From the NCBI RefSeq assembly GCF_030973515.1, contig NZ_JARGZA010000003.1:62001-126000 (forward strand): a stretch of 64,000 bases of DNA, written 5' to 3'. Source of the stretch: Jannaschia maritima. Its GTDB lineage: Bacteria; Pseudomonadota; Alphaproteobacteria; Rhodobacterales; Rhodobacteraceae. This document shows, one piece after another, positions 9,555 to 18,582 of this stretch. Positions within the stretch are counted from its first letter, which is position 1, and every line of letters starts with the position of its first letter. Both the position numbers and the translations under genes were made by a program. The notes beneath the pieces are model-generated. The model was not told where the DNA came from. It worked only from the letters and a program-made list of their open reading frames with translations, and searched no databases.

Positions 9555-10475
9555 TCAACCGATCACCCGCACCTCCGGGGCATCGCGGGCCAGCGTCGTC
9601 CGGATCAGGTCCGCGATGGTTCCGAACGCGCTTCCCTGCACCGCTTGCCGGCGCCAGACCAGGCCGATGTCCCGTCCGGGCTGCGGGGCGGCCAGCGGTC
9701 GGGCCACCACGAGGGCCTCGCGCGCGACCTCCGACCGGACGTAGAGCGCGGGCAGGACCGACAGCCCGAGCCCCGTCGCCACCATCTGGCGCAACGTGTC
9801 CAGCGACGTCCCCTCGTAGTCCAGCGACAGGTGCGCCCCCGTCGCCTGCGCCAGTTCGGCCACGGTGTCGTGCAGGCGATGGCCGCTCTCCAAGGTCATC
9901 AGCACCTCGCCCGCCAGGTCGCCGGGGGCGATGACGTCTCGCCCCACCAGGGGGTGGTCGGCGGGCAGGACGACGTGCAGCGGCTCGTGGAACAGGGGCG
10001 CCGCGACCAGGTCCGCGGCCTCCACCGGCAGGGGCAGGAACAGCGCGTCCAGCGCCCCGTCTCGCAGCCGCGTCAGCAGGTCCGCGGCCCAGCCCTCGCG
10101 CACGTAGAAGGTCAGGCGGGGATGCGCCGCATGCAGGGCGGGGATCACCAGCGGCAGGAAATAGCCCCCCAGGCTGCCGACGACGCCGACCCGGATCGTG
10201 GACGACAGGGGGTCGGACCCCTGCTGCGCCAGCGCCACGATGTCGGCCACGTCGCGCAGCACGGCGCGGGCGCGGGCCGCGATCTGCTCGCCCGGCGGGG
10301 TCAGGCGCACGCCGCCGCGCGCACGCTCGACCAACTGCACGCCCAGCTTGCCTTCCAACTCGCGCAGCTGCGCCGACAGGGTGGGCTGCGTGACGTGGAC
10401 GGCGTCCGCGGCGCGGCGGAAGTGCAGGTGGTCCGCCACCGCCACCAGATACCGAAACTGTTGCAATGTCGGCAT
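9555..10475 (-). CDS. OxyR-like LysR-family regulator without redox cysteines
   Basis: A 306-residue LysR-type regulator. The N-terminal winged helix includes FRRAADAVHVTQPTLSAQLRELE (helix-turn-helix near 18-40). The effector domain is closest to OxyR: the segment ESGHRLHDTVAELA (196-209) lines up with the redox loop of OxyR, and TSLDTLRQMVATGLGLSVLPAL matches the conserved following helix. The positions of OxyR Cys199 and Cys208 are Arg200 and Ala209 here, and the protein contains no cysteine at all. It therefore cannot sense peroxide by disulfide formation. It is divergent from mrpA across 101 bp that include an ATAG-N7-CTAT palindrome. Targets are unknown; the Mrp operon and its own gene are the obvious candidates. 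Confidence 0.88.
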   Translation of the reverse strand: MPTLQQFRYLVAVADHLHFRRAADAVHVTQPTLSAQLRELEGKLGVQLVERARGGVRLTPPGEQIAARARAVLRDVADIVALAQQGSDPLSSTIRVGVVGSLGGYFLPLVIPALHAAHPRLTFYVREGWAADLLTRLRDGALDALFLPLPVEAADLVAAPLFHEPLHVVLPADHPLVGRDVIAPGDLAGEVLMTLESGHRLHDTVAELAQATGAHLSLDYEGTSLDTLRQMVATGLGLSVLPALYVRSEVAREALVVARPLAAPQPGRDIGLVWRRQAVQGSAFGTIADLIRTTLARDAPEVRVIG

Positions 10476-10483
10476 GCCTGCCC

Positions 10484-10502
10484 CGATAGTGCGCCTCTAT
10501 CG
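10484..10502. promoter_or_regulatory. OxyR-type palindrome, likely LysR operator
   Basis: CGATAG, seven bases, CTATCG is a perfect 6-bp inverted repeat in the divergent spacer between the LysR gene and mrpA, starting 9 bp upstream of the regulator's start codon. It contains ATAG-N7-CTAT, the half-operator pattern described for OxyR, and fits the general LysR rule T-N11-A. Autoregulation is the simplest reading. A second tetranucleotide pair at the full OxyR spacing is not obvious. Confidence 0.5.
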
Positions 10503-10576
10503 CCGGAAAGGTGAAGCGATTGGTTGATCTGTCAACACAGGCTGCTAACTGACGCGGGACGACGACGAGGGGATAC

Positions 10577-12817
10577 ATGGCCGGTTCATCGCACGACGCA
10601 CCTGCCCTGGGCGGTCCGATCGGAATCGTGTCCATCCTGATCCCCGCCGCCCTGTTCGCCTGGCTGTGCACGCAGATCGGCGCCGTCACGCAGGGGCCGG
10701 TGCTTTGGACGATGGACTGGGTTCCTTCGCTGGGGGTCGAGATCGGGTTCCTCCTCGACGGGCTGTCCCTGACCTTCGCCTTGCTGATCACGGGGATCGG
10801 CACGCTGATCACCCTCTATTCCAGCAGCTACCTCGGCTATCAGGCGCATTACCCCCGCTTCGTGGCCTACCTGCTGGCGTTCATGGTGGGGATGCTTGGG
10901 CTGGTGCTGTCGGACAACCTGCTCGCCCTGTTCGTGTTCTGGGAGGTGACGACGATCAGCTCCTATCTGCTGATCGGCTACCTGGCGGACGACCCAAAGT
11001 CCCGGCGCAACGCGCTGCAGGCGCTGCTGGTCACCGGCACGGGCGGGCTGGCCTTCCTGGCCGGCATCATCCTGATCGCCGCCGCGGCGGGGACGTTCAA
11101 CATCTCCGAGCTGCCCGACCTGACGCAGAGCCTGCTCTATCCCGGCATCTTCGTCCTCGTCGTCCTCGGCGCGTTCACCAAGTCCGCGCAGGTGCCGTTC
11201 CACTTCTGGCTGCCCAACGCGATGGCCGCGCCCACGCCGGTCTCGGCCTACCTTCATTCGGCGACGATGGTGAAGGGCGGCGTGTACCTCCTGGCGCGGA
11301 TGAACCCGTCCATGGGCGGCACGGATGCGTGGTTCTGGACCCTGACGGTCTTCGGCGGCGTCACGGCCGTGTTCGCGTCGGTCGTCGCCTTGAAGCAGAC
11401 GGACATCAAGCAGGTCCTGGCCTGGACCACGCTGATGGCGCTGGGCACGCTGGTCCTGTTCATCGGGGTCGGCACCCCCTACGCGATCGAGGGCATGGTC
11501 GTGTTCCTCGTCGTCCACGCCTTCTACAAGGCGGCTTTGTTCATGGTGGCGGGCCTGATCGACCACGGCACCGGCACGCGCGAGGTCGACCGCCTGCGGG
11601 GCTTGGCCGGCAAGATGCCGTTCACCTTCGCCGCGGCCCTCCTGGCGGGGGCCAGCATGGCGGGCCTGCCGCCCCTGTTCGGGTTCATCGGCAAGGAGTT
11701 CCTGTACAAGGGCGCGTTGGAATCGCCCGGAACGCTGTGGGTCGCGGGCTGCGCCTTCGCGGCCAGCGCGCTGATGTTCGCGGCCGCGGGCATCGTCGCG
11801 TTCCGGCCCTTCACCGGCCCCCGCAGCGTCCCGGCGGAGACCGCGCATGACGGCGACGCCGCGATGCTGGCCGGTCCCCTGCTGCTGGCGGCCCTGGGAC
11901 TGGGCTTCGGCCTGTTCCCCGACGTGACGGAGCCGCTTCTGGGCGCGATGGCCGGCGCGGTGCTGGGCGAGCCGGTCGCGCTCGACCTCTACCTCTACGG
12001 CGGGGTCAACACCGCGCTGATCCTGTCGGGCGCGACCTTCGCCGTGGGCCTGGTCCTGTACCTGCTGCACGGTTCCATTCGCCGCGGGTTGCAGACCTTC
12101 GGCGAAGGGGCCGACCCGGCATGGGACCGCCTGATGGACGGCGTGGCCGCGGGCGCGAAGGGCCTGGCGAACTTCGTCCAGGGCGGGCGGCTGCGGGTGT
12201 ACGTGTTCGTCACCTTCTCCACCCTGGCCGTCATGCTGGCCGCGACCCTGATCCGGGCGGGCACCCTGCCCGACCTGTTCGAGCTTGAGGAGCTGCGCAT
12301 CAAGCACTGGGCCGTGCTGATCTTCATCGTCGCCGGCGCGGGGCTGGTCGCCGTCACCAACAGCCGCATGACCGCCGTCGCGTCGCTTGGCGTCGTGGGC
12401 GTGGGCGTGGCGCTGGTCTTCATCATCTTCGGCGCCCCCGACGTGGCCATCACGCAGCTGCTGGTGGAGGTGCTGCAGGTCGTCCTGGTCGCCGTCGCGA
12501 TGCTGAAGCTGCCGCACATGAAGCCCGAGAACGTGAAGACCGTGCGCGGCAAGGACATGATCCTGTCGCTGTCGATCGGCGCCATGGTCACGCTCGTCGC
12601 GCTGCACGTCATGGCCACGCCGCTCGATCTGCGCATCACCGAATACTTCGAGGCGAACAGCGTCCCACAGGCCTTCGGGCGCAACATCGTTAACGTGATC
12701 CTGGTCGACTTCCGCGCCCTGGACACCTTCGGCGAGATCGCGGTCGTCCTGATCGCGGCCCTAGGCGCCTACGGCCTCCTGCGCGGTACGCGCTACAGGG
12801 GGGGAAGCCCGCGATGA
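10577..12817 (+). CDS. mrpA: Mrp Na+/H+ antiporter subunit A
   Basis: The largest Mrp subunit, 746 residues, an integral membrane protein related to NuoL/NuoM. The glutamate of [14 protein letters not shown] and the lysine of [19 protein letters not shown] are the conserved charged residues of the proton path. About 14 helices form the NuoL-like part, and a C-terminal region ([15 protein letters not shown] onward) corresponds to the NuoJ/K-like extension found in MrpA. At 746 residues it is shorter than the roughly 770-960 often seen. It starts the seven-gene mrpABCDEFG operon with a good Shine-Dalgarno (GAGGGG). The complex exchanges cytoplasmic Na+ for protons and supports pH and salt tolerance. 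Confidence 0.95.
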   Translation: MAGSSHDAPALGGPIGIVSILIPAALFAWLCTQIGAVTQGPVLWTMDWVPSLGVEIGFLLDGLSLTFALLITGIGTLITLYSSSYLGYQAHYPRFVAYLLAFMVGMLGLVLSDNLLALFVFWEVTTISSYLLIGYLADDPKSRRNALQALLVTGTGGLAFLAGIILIAAAAGTFNISELPDLTQSLLYPGIFVLVVLGAFTKSAQVPFHFWLPNAMAAPTPVSAYLHSATMVKGGVYLLARMNPSMGGTDAWFWTLTVFGGVTAVFASVVALKQTDIKQVLAWTTLMALGTLVLFIGVGTPYAIEGMVVFLVVHAFYKAALFMVAGLIDHGTGTREVDRLRGLAGKMPFTFAAALLAGASMAGLPPLFGFIGKEFLYKGALESPGTLWVAGCAFAASALMFAAAGIVAFRPFTGPRSVPAETAHDGDAAMLAGPLLLAALGLGFGLFPDVTEPLLGAMAGAVLGEPVALDLYLYGGVNTALILSGATFAVGLVLYLLHGSIRRGLQTFGEGADPAWDRLMDGVAAGAKGLANFVQGGRLRVYVFVTFSTLAVMLAATLIRAGTLPDLFELEELRIKHWAVLIFIVAGAGLVAVTNSRMTAVASLGVVGVGVALVFIIFGAPDVAITQLLVEVLQVVLVAVAMLKLPHMKPENVKTVRGKDMILSLSIGAMVTLVALHVMATPLDLRITEYFEANSVPQAFGRNIVNVILVDFRALDTFGEIAVVLIAALGAYGLLRGTRYRGGSPR

Positions 12818-13233
12818 GCTCCACCTCCCTGATCGTGCGGGCCGCCACCCGCGTGCTGACCGGCCTCCTGCTCGTGTTCAGCATCTACATGCTGCTGCGC
12901 GGCCACAACGAGCCGGGCGGCGGCTTCATCGGCGGCCTGATCGGCGCCACGGGCTTCATCCTCTACGCCATCGCGCATGGCTGCCGCGCCACGCGGCAAG
13001 CCCTGCGGGTGGAGCCGCAGATGATCGCGGCGGTCGGCCTGGGCGTGGCCCTTCTGGCCGGCGTGATCCCCCTGCTGATCGGGGACCAGCTGTTTCACGG
13101 CCTTTGGGCCTTCTGGCGGTACGAGGGCGGCTACGTGCCGTTCAGCACGATCCTGGTCTTCGACGTGGGCGTGTACCTCGTGGTGCTGGGGTCGGTCCTG
13201 ACGATCGTCCTCGCCCTGGAGGAGGAGGTCTGA
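12814..13233 (+). CDS. mrpB: Mrp antiporter subunit B
   Basis: A 139-residue membrane protein with four predicted helices and the MrpB signature [23 protein letters not shown] near residues 29-51. It starts with an ATGA overlap on mrpA and ends overlapping mrpC by one base. Separate A and B subunits, rather than a fused A/B, define the standard seven-gene Mrp layout seen here. Confidence 0.94.
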   Translation: MSSTSLIVRAATRVLTGLLLVFSIYMLLRGHNEPGGGFIGGLIGATGFILYAIAHGCRATRQALRVEPQMIAAVGLGVALLAGVIPLLIGDQLFHGLWAFWRYEGGYVPFSTILVFDVGVYLVVLGSVLTIVLALEEEV

Positions 13234-13586
13234 TGGAACCCCTGGTCGCCATCATGGTCGGCGCGCTGACGGCGGGGGCGGTCTATCTGATGCTCGCGCG
13301 CAACGTCCTGCGCTTCCTGTTCGGCCTGATCCTGATCTCGAACGCCGCGAACCTGCTGATCTTCGCGTCCGGCCGCCTGACGCCGGAATCCCCGCCGCTG
13401 GTCCCCTATGGCGCCGACGTGCCGCCGCCCGGCGTGGCGAACGCCCTGCCGCAGGCGCTGGTGCTGACCGCCATCGTCATCGGCTTCGGCCTGTTCGCCT
13501 TCGCCCTGGTGCTGGTGTACCGGGGCTATCAGAACCTCGGGACCCTCGATTCCGACGAGATGCGGATCGCGGAGCCGAAGGAATGA
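13233..13586 (+). CDS. mrpC: Mrp antiporter subunit C
   Basis: A 117-residue NuoK-like membrane protein with three helices. The family motif ISNAANLLIFASG lies in the second helix, and PQALVLTAIVIGFGLFAFAL forms the third. The start ATG overlaps the mrpB stop by one base and is preceded by GGAGGAGG, the best ribosome binding site in the operon. It overlaps mrpD by four bases at its end. Confidence 0.94.
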   Translation: MEPLVAIMVGALTAGAVYLMLARNVLRFLFGLILISNAANLLIFASGRLTPESPPLVPYGADVPPPGVANALPQALVLTAIVIGFGLFAFALVLVYRGYQNLGTLDSDEMRIAEPKE

Positions 13587-15085
13587 GCGCCGACATAGCC
13601 CTCGTCCTGCCCATCGTGATCCCGTTCGTGGCGGCGATCCTGGCCTATCTGTTCCGCCGCAACGCCGAAGGGCGGTGGATCAGCGTCGTGGGTTCCGCCA
13701 TCCACCTCGTCGTGGGCCTCCTGCTGCTGATGGCGGTCCTGCAGGAAGGACCCGTCGCCGCGCAGATGGGGGGCTGGCCCGCGCCGTTCGGCATCACGCT
13801 CGTGGCCGACACGCTGTCGGCCGTGATGGTGGTCATCACCGGCATCACCGCCCTGGCGGTCGCGATCTATGCCCTGGCCGAGATCGACCGCCCCATCGCG
13901 GAACTGGGCTATCACGCGCTGTTCCAGGTGCTGATCGCGGGGGTCACGGGGGCGTTCCTGACGGGCGACCTGTTCAACCTCTACGTCTGGTTCGAGGTGA
14001 TGCTGATCTCGTCCTTCGGCCTCCTGGTGATGGGGGGCACGCGGGCGCAGCTCGACGCGGGCATCAAGTACGTCGCGCTGAACCTCATCTCCACGATCCT
14101 GTTCCTGTCGGCCATCGGCCTCCTCTACGGCGCGACGGGCACCCTGAACCTGGCCGACCTGCGGGGGGCCGTGGCCCTGGCCGATCCCGCGCTGATGACG
14201 ATGATCGCGGGGCTGTTCCTCGTGGGCTTCGGGATCAAGGCCGGGGTCTTTCCGCTCTTCTTCTGGCTGCCCGCCGCCTACCACACGCCGTCCTTCGCGG
14301 TGTCCGCCGTGTTCGCGGGCCTGCTGACGAAGGTCGGCGTCTATGCCCTGATGCGCATGTTCACGCTGGTCTTCGTCCACGACGTCGGCTTCACCCATAC
14401 CGTGATGCTGTGGGTCGCGGTTGCCACGATGGTGGTGGGCGTCCTGGGCGCGGCGGCGCAAACGGACATGCGGCGCATCCTGTCGTTCCACATCGTCAGC
14501 CAGATCGGCTACATGGTCCTGGGGCTGGCGCTGCTGACGCCCTTCGCGCTGCTGGGGGCCGTGTTCTACCTGGTCCACCACATCATCGTGAAGGCCAACC
14601 TGTTCCTCGTCTCGGGCGTGGCCGACCGGATCGCCGGCGGGACGGAGATCGACCGCATCGGCGGTCTCTATGCCGGGGCGCCGGTACTGGCGTTCCTGTT
14701 CCTGATCCCCGCCTTCAGCCTCGCGGGCTTCCCGCCCCTGTCGGGGTTCTGGGCCAAGTACGTGCTGGTGAAGGCGTCCATGGACCTGTCGATGTGGGTC
14801 GTGGCCTTCGCCGCGTTGGCGGTCGGCCTCATGACGATCTACTCGATGACGAAGATCTGGGGTCGCGCGTTCTGGAAGCCCCACCCCGGCGGGATCGAGC
14901 CCACGCTGACGTCCCTGCACCCCGCGCAGCGCGGCGCCATGATCGGTCCCATCGCGGGGCTGGCCGTGCTGACCGTCGTCATCGGCCTGTTCCCCGAACC
15001 GTTCGTCGCGGTCGCCGAACGCGCCGCGAACGAGCTTCTCGACCCGACCGCCTACGTCACCGCCGTGCTGGGGGCCCCGTCATGA
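13583..15085 (+). CDS. mrpD: Mrp antiporter subunit D
   Basis: A 500-residue NuoN/NuoM-like subunit with about 14 membrane helices. The conserved glutamate is in FNLYVWFEVMLISSF, and the lysine of GFGIKAGVFPLFFWLPAAY marks the antiporter half-channel. The VHHIIVKANLFLVSG segment carries the later conserved His/Lys pair. It begins with an ATGA overlap on mrpC and overlaps mrpE by four bases. With MrpA it is thought to form the ion-translocating pair of the complex. Confidence 0.95.
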   Translation: MSADIALVLPIVIPFVAAILAYLFRRNAEGRWISVVGSAIHLVVGLLLLMAVLQEGPVAAQMGGWPAPFGITLVADTLSAVMVVITGITALAVAIYALAEIDRPIAELGYHALFQVLIAGVTGAFLTGDLFNLYVWFEVMLISSFGLLVMGGTRAQLDAGIKYVALNLISTILFLSAIGLLYGATGTLNLADLRGAVALADPALMTMIAGLFLVGFGIKAGVFPLFFWLPAAYHTPSFAVSAVFAGLLTKVGVYALMRMFTLVFVHDVGFTHTVMLWVAVATMVVGVLGAAAQTDMRRILSFHIVSQIGYMVLGLALLTPFALLGAVFYLVHHIIVKANLFLVSGVADRIAGGTEIDRIGGLYAGAPVLAFLFLIPAFSLAGFPPLSGFWAKYVLVKASMDLSMWVVAFAALAVGLMTIYSMTKIWGRAFWKPHPGGIEPTLTSLHPAQRGAMIGPIAGLAVLTVVIGLFPEPFVAVAERAANELLDPTAYVTAVLGAPS

Positions 15086-15558
15086 GCGTCTTCCTACTCA
15101 ACCTGCTGCTCGCCGTGGCCTGGGCCGGACTGACCGGCACGTTCAGCCTGACGGGCCTGGCGATCGGCTACGTCGTGGGCTTCCTGGCGCTGTGGGTCAT
15201 CTCGCCGCTGTTCCAGGACCAGGGCGGCTACTTCATGCGGGTGTACCGCTGGATCAAGCTGCTCGTCCTGTTCCACTACGAGTTGATCGTCAGCAGCGTC
15301 CAGGTCGCCTGGGACGTCCTGACCCCGCGCCACCGCGCCCGCCCCGGCATCGTCGCGGTCCCCCTCGCCGCCAAGGGCGAGGCGGAGGTGCTGCTCGTCA
15401 CCAACCTCATCTCGCTCACGCCCGGCACGCTGTCGCTGGACGTCACGGAGGATTGCAACACCCTGTTCGTCCACGCCATGTTCGCGGACGACCCCGATCA
15501 GATCTGCGCCGACATCCGCGACGGGATGGAGCGATGGGTCAAGGAGGCGCTGACCTGA
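15082..15558 (+). CDS. mrpE: Mrp antiporter subunit E
   Basis: A 158-residue MrpE protein with two N-terminal membrane helices and a soluble C-terminal domain. Typical residues are the helix after FSLTGLAIGYVVGF and the conserved VLLVTNLISLTPGTLSLDV segment near 114-132. It overlaps mrpD by four bases and shares one base with the start of mrpF. MrpE is needed for assembly or stability of the antiporter in studied systems. Confidence 0.94.
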   Translation: MSVFLLNLLLAVAWAGLTGTFSLTGLAIGYVVGFLALWVISPLFQDQGGYFMRVYRWIKLLVLFHYELIVSSVQVAWDVLTPRHRARPGIVAVPLAAKGEAEVLLVTNLISLTPGTLSLDVTEDCNTLFVHAMFADDPDQICADIRDGMERWVKEALT

Positions 15559-15905
15559 TGTTCGTCGAGATCGAAGGCTTCCCCATCCTGTCCGTGGCCG
15601 TGCAGCTGGCCTTCGTCCTGGTGATGGCGGGCGTCGTGCTGGCCTTCGTGCGCCTGATCAAGGGGCCCAGCCTGCCCGACCGGGTCGTGGCATTGGACAC
15701 GATGACGGTGCTGATCGTGGCGTTCTGCGGCCTCTACACCCTTCAGACGGGCGTGCGGGCCTTCCTCGACGTGGCCGTCGTGCTCGCGCTGATCGGGTTC
15801 CTGGCCACCGTCGCGCTCGCCCGCTTCATCGAACGCCGCGTGGCCCGCGCCGCGCCCGACCGCCGGCAGGACGCGGCCTTCCCCTCGGGCGAGGACGCGC
15901 CGTGA
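15558..15905 (+). CDS. mrpF: Mrp antiporter subunit F
   Basis: A 115-residue membrane protein with three helices. The signature RLIKGPSLPDRVVALDTMTVL lies between helices one and two, with the aspartate conserved in MrpF. The start ATG shares its first base with the mrpE stop. The charged C-terminal tail after FIERRVARA is longer than the minimal family form and overlaps mrpG by four bases. Confidence 0.93.
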   Translation: MFVEIEGFPILSVAVQLAFVLVMAGVVLAFVRLIKGPSLPDRVVALDTMTVLIVAFCGLYTLQTGVRAFLDVAVVLALIGFLATVALARFIERRVARAAPDRRQDAAFPSGEDAP

Positions 15906-16321
15906 TCCTGGAACTGTTCCTGTCGGCGTCCGTCCTCCTGGGCGGGTTCTTCGCCTTCGTCGCGGGCCTGGGGATCCTGCGGCTGCCCGACGTGCTGATC
16001 CGCATGCACGCCACCACGAAGGCCGGCACCCTGGCCTCCGGCCTGATCATGCTGGCGGTGATCTTCGCGTTCGGGGACGCATCCACGGTCGCGCGCGGCG
16101 TGTCGATCGTGCTGTTCCTGCTGCTGACCGCACCCGTCGCGGCGCACATGATCGGGCGGGCCGCGTTCCGCGCCGACGTGCCGCTGTGGGGGAAGACCAA
16201 GATCGACCCCACCGCCCGGACCAAGCTGGGCGTCCCGCCCCGACCGGGGGGCAAGGTGCGCGCTCAGACCGCCTCCAGCACGGCGATCAGCCCGACCAGG
16301 AACACCAACGGCACCACATAA
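15902..16321 (+). CDS. mrpG: Mrp antiporter subunit G
   Basis: A 139-residue membrane protein with three helices. It has the MrpG motif GILRLPDVLIRMHATTKAGTL near 24-44 and a conserved RAAFRADVPLWGKTKID segment after the third helix. The start is GTG in a GTGA overlap with mrpF. The final 19-20 codons read through the 3' end of a gene on the opposite strand, giving an unconserved-looking Ser/Thr-rich tail. It ends the Mrp operon. Confidence 0.92.
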   Translation: MILELFLSASVLLGGFFAFVAGLGILRLPDVLIRMHATTKAGTLASGLIMLAVIFAFGDASTVARGVSIVLFLLLTAPVAAHMIGRAAFRADVPLWGKTKIDPTARTKLGVPPRPGGKVRAQTASSTAISPTRNTNGTT

Positions 16322-16530
16322 ACGACCCCGATCAGCCAGCGCCGGTGGCGCGGCCGCGCCGCGTCCAGGCCGTTCTGCACGAAGCGGTCCCGCGGCAGGG
16401 GCGGACGCTCGCGCTCCCACCGCGCCTCCAGCCGCTCGCGCAGGGACGCGCGCAGATAGAAGCCGACGAAGGCGTACACGATCGTCTGCACGACCACGAT
16501 CAACAGCAGCAGGCGGACCAGTCCAAGCAT
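16264..16530 (-). CDS. Small two-helix membrane protein, unknown
   Basis: An 88-residue hypothetical protein. One helix spans about residues 2-24 (LVRLLLLIVVVQTIVYAFVGF) and a second is near 66-86 (WLIGVVYVVPLVFLVGLIAVL), separated by an arginine-rich loop with RPPLPRDRFVQNG. The ATG at 16530 is preferred over one 36 bases upstream because it opens directly into the first helix. Its 3' end overlaps the last 58 bases of mrpG on the opposite strand. I do not recognise the family; composition and hydropathy support a real gene. Confidence 0.7.
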   Translation of the reverse strand: MLGLVRLLLLIVVVQTIVYAFVGFYLRASLRERLEARWERERPPLPRDRFVQNGLDAARPRHRRWLIGVVYVVPLVFLVGLIAVLEAV

Positions 16531-16595
16531 GGACGTCACATAGGGTGGACCGACCGGGCTGGCCATGGCCCCCGGGACGCGGCAGGGTCGCGCGC

Positions 16596-17861
16596 ATGGA
16601 CGCCCTCCTGCACCGCATCGCCGACCGCCGCGACGCCATCGTCGCGCTGACCCAGGCCCTGATCCGCATCCCCACCCTGAACCCGCCGGGCCGCCACTAC
16701 CGCGACGTGTGCGAGGCGTTGGGCGACCGGATGCGCGGCGAGGGCTGGCGGGTCGAGCTGATCCGCGCCGAAGGCACGCCGGGCGACGGCGACGCCCATC
16801 CCCGGTGGAACATGGTCGCCCGCCTGGACGGACCCCGCCCCGGCCCCTGCGTCCACTTCAACGGCCATCACGACGTCGTGGCCGTGGGCGAGGGGTGGAC
16901 CCACGACCCCTTCGCGGGAACGGTGGCGGACGGGCGCGTCTATGGCCGCGGGGCCTGCGACATGAAGGGCGGGATCGCCGCCAGCATCGTCGCGGCCGAA
17001 GCCTTCGCCGCCGCCTGCCCCGACTTCGCCGGCAGCATCGAGGTATCGGCCACGGCGGACGAGGAATCGGGCGGCTACGGCGGCGTGGCCTACCTGGCCG
17101 AACGGGGCCGCTTCGCCCATGTCGACCACGTCGTCATCCCCGAACCCCTGAACCCCGACCGCATCTGCCTGGGCCATCGCGGCGTCTGGTGGGCGGAGGT
17201 GGAAACGAAGGGCCGCATCGCCCACGGCTCCATGCCGTTCCTCGGCGACTGCGCCGTCCGCCACATGGGCGCCGTGCTGGAGGAGATGGAGGCATCGCTC
17301 TTTCCCCTTCTGGCCGGCAAGCGCACCGCCATGCCCGTCGTGCCCGAAGGGGCGCGGTCCTCCACGCTGAACCTGAACGCCATCCATGGCGGCGAGCCCG
17401 TGCAGGAGGACGGCTATACCGGCCTGCCCTCCGCCTGCGTCCCCGATCGCTGCGTCCTGACCATCGACCGCCGCTTCCTGATCGAGGAGGACATCGCCCA
17501 GGTGAAGCGCGAGGTGACGGACGTGATGGAGCGCGTGCGCGCTCGGCGCCCCGACTTCCGCTACGAGATCCGCGACCTGTTCGAGGTCATGCCGACCATG
17601 ACCCCGCCGGACGCCCCCATCGTCGACGTCGTGCGCGGCGCCGTGCGCGACGTCCTGGGCCGGGAGGCCGAGTTCGTCGTCTCGCCCGGCACCTACGACC
17701 AGAAGCACATCGACCGGATCGGACGGCTGAAGAACTGCATCGCCTACGGCCCCGGCATCCTGGACCTCGCGCACCAGCCCGACGAATGGGTCGGCATCGA
17801 CGACATGGTCAGCAGCGCGCAGGTCATGGGCCTTGCGCTGCACCGATTGCTGGCGCGTTGA
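16596..17861 (+). CDS. M20-family metallo-deacylase (ArgE/DapE-like)
   Basis: A 421-residue M20 peptidase-family enzyme. Metal-site motifs are GHHDVVAVGEGW (His and Asp near 95-97), CDMKGGIAAS with the bridging aspartate, and ADEESGGYGG with the catalytic and bridging glutamates. A dimerisation domain follows (VETKGRIAHGSMPFLG). Relatives include acetylornithine deacetylase and succinyl-diaminopimelate desuccinylase, and the substrate cannot be fixed from sequence. The ATG at 16596 gives a compact N-terminus MDALLHRIADRRD; upstream in-frame codons add only low-complexity residues. It is a single gene divergent from the small membrane protein. Confidence 0.87.
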   Translation: MDALLHRIADRRDAIVALTQALIRIPTLNPPGRHYRDVCEALGDRMRGEGWRVELIRAEGTPGDGDAHPRWNMVARLDGPRPGPCVHFNGHHDVVAVGEGWTHDPFAGTVADGRVYGRGACDMKGGIAASIVAAEAFAAACPDFAGSIEVSATADEESGGYGGVAYLAERGRFAHVDHVVIPEPLNPDRICLGHRGVWWAEVETKGRIAHGSMPFLGDCAVRHMGAVLEEMEASLFPLLAGKRTAMPVVPEGARSSTLNLNAIHGGEPVQEDGYTGLPSACVPDRCVLTIDRRFLIEEDIAQVKREVTDVMERVRARRPDFRYEIRDLFEVMPTMTPPDAPIVDVVRGAVRDVLGREAEFVVSPGTYDQKHIDRIGRLKNCIAYGPGILDLAHQPDEWVGIDDMVSSAQVMGLALHRLLAR

Positions 17862-17913
17862 TCGGACGACGCCCCCGCCTTAGACTGCCCCGACCCCCCG
17901 CCCGGAGCGCGCC

Positions 17914-18177
17914 ATGAAACTCGACGTCACCCACATGACCGAACTTTCGGAGGCGCTCGAAGCGATGGCACGGGGCGAGGAGGTCGCGCTCGTGAAGGAC
18001 GGCCGGGAGGTCGCGCGATTGGCCGGGATCGAAACGACCGAGCATGAGCCGACGATCCTGCCGAACGGCGTGAAGATCGGCATCTTGCCGCCCGGGACAC
18101 TGGGGAAGGGGCCCGACTGGTTCGAACCCATGGACGATGCGGAACTCGATCTTTGGGACGGTCGCGAAGCCGGATGA
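17914..18177 (+). CDS. Antitoxin of a Phd/VapB-type module
   Basis: An 87-residue protein just upstream of a PIN toxin. The N-terminal segment ALEAMARGEEVALVKDGREVARL has the Phd/YefM pattern, a DNA-binding and dimerisation domain ending in a V-A-R-L strand. The C-terminal half, rich in Pro, Gly and Asp/Glu, would be the flexible part that wraps the toxin. It overlaps the toxin gene by four bases (ATGA), typical of such modules, where the antitoxin is also the autorepressor. Confidence 0.8.
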   Translation: MKLDVTHMTELSEALEAMARGEEVALVKDGREVARLAGIETTEHEPTILPNGVKIGILPPGTLGKGPDWFEPMDDAELDLWDGREAG

Positions 18178-18554
18178 TCCTGCTCGACACCCATGTCTGG
18201 GCATGGACGATTCACGATACGGACGAGTTGAGCGAAACCGCGATCGAACTGATCGGCTCCGCGGAAGTGTTCGTCTCGCCGGTGTCGTTCTACGAGATCG
18301 GAAACAAGGTCCGTATCGGCAAGTGGCCGGAGATGACGCCCTACGCCGAAAGGCTCCCGAGGATACTGCGGGAACAGGGCATGAGGGAATCGGTCCTGGA
18401 TGCGAACGTCATGCAGTGGGCGGCATGCCACGGATGGCGCAACCGCGACCCCTTCGACCGGATGCTCGCGGCCACCGCACGATCGGCCGGGTATCGCTTC
18501 GTCACGAAGGACGCGGTCTTCCGCGAACTGCCGGGCCTCGACGTCATCTGGTAG
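18174..18554 (+). CDS. PIN-domain toxin, VapC family
   Basis: A 126-residue PIN ribonuclease. The acidic metal-binding set is visible: Asp5 in LLDTHVW, Glu in VSFYEIGNK, Asp in RDPFDRMLAATA, and a last Asp in FVTKDAVF. VapC toxins cleave tRNA or rRNA and are held inactive by the partner antitoxin. The ATG at 18174 lies inside the antitoxin's last codons, so the two are translationally coupled. The module is inserted between an M20 deacylase and nth, without a transposase nearby. Confidence 0.87.
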   Translation: MILLDTHVWAWTIHDTDELSETAIELIGSAEVFVSPVSFYEIGNKVRIGKWPEMTPYAERLPRILREQGMRESVLDANVMQWAACHGWRNRDPFDRMLAATARSAGYRFVTKDAVFRELPGLDVIW

Positions 18555-18582
18555 CGCCGACCCGATGCCCTACCCTCGGGCC

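Noticed and set aside
10586-12607. Long minus-strand frame opposite mrpA
   Set aside because: It is the antisense shadow of mrpA, with a His/Gln/Asp/Arg-rich translation and no family similarity.
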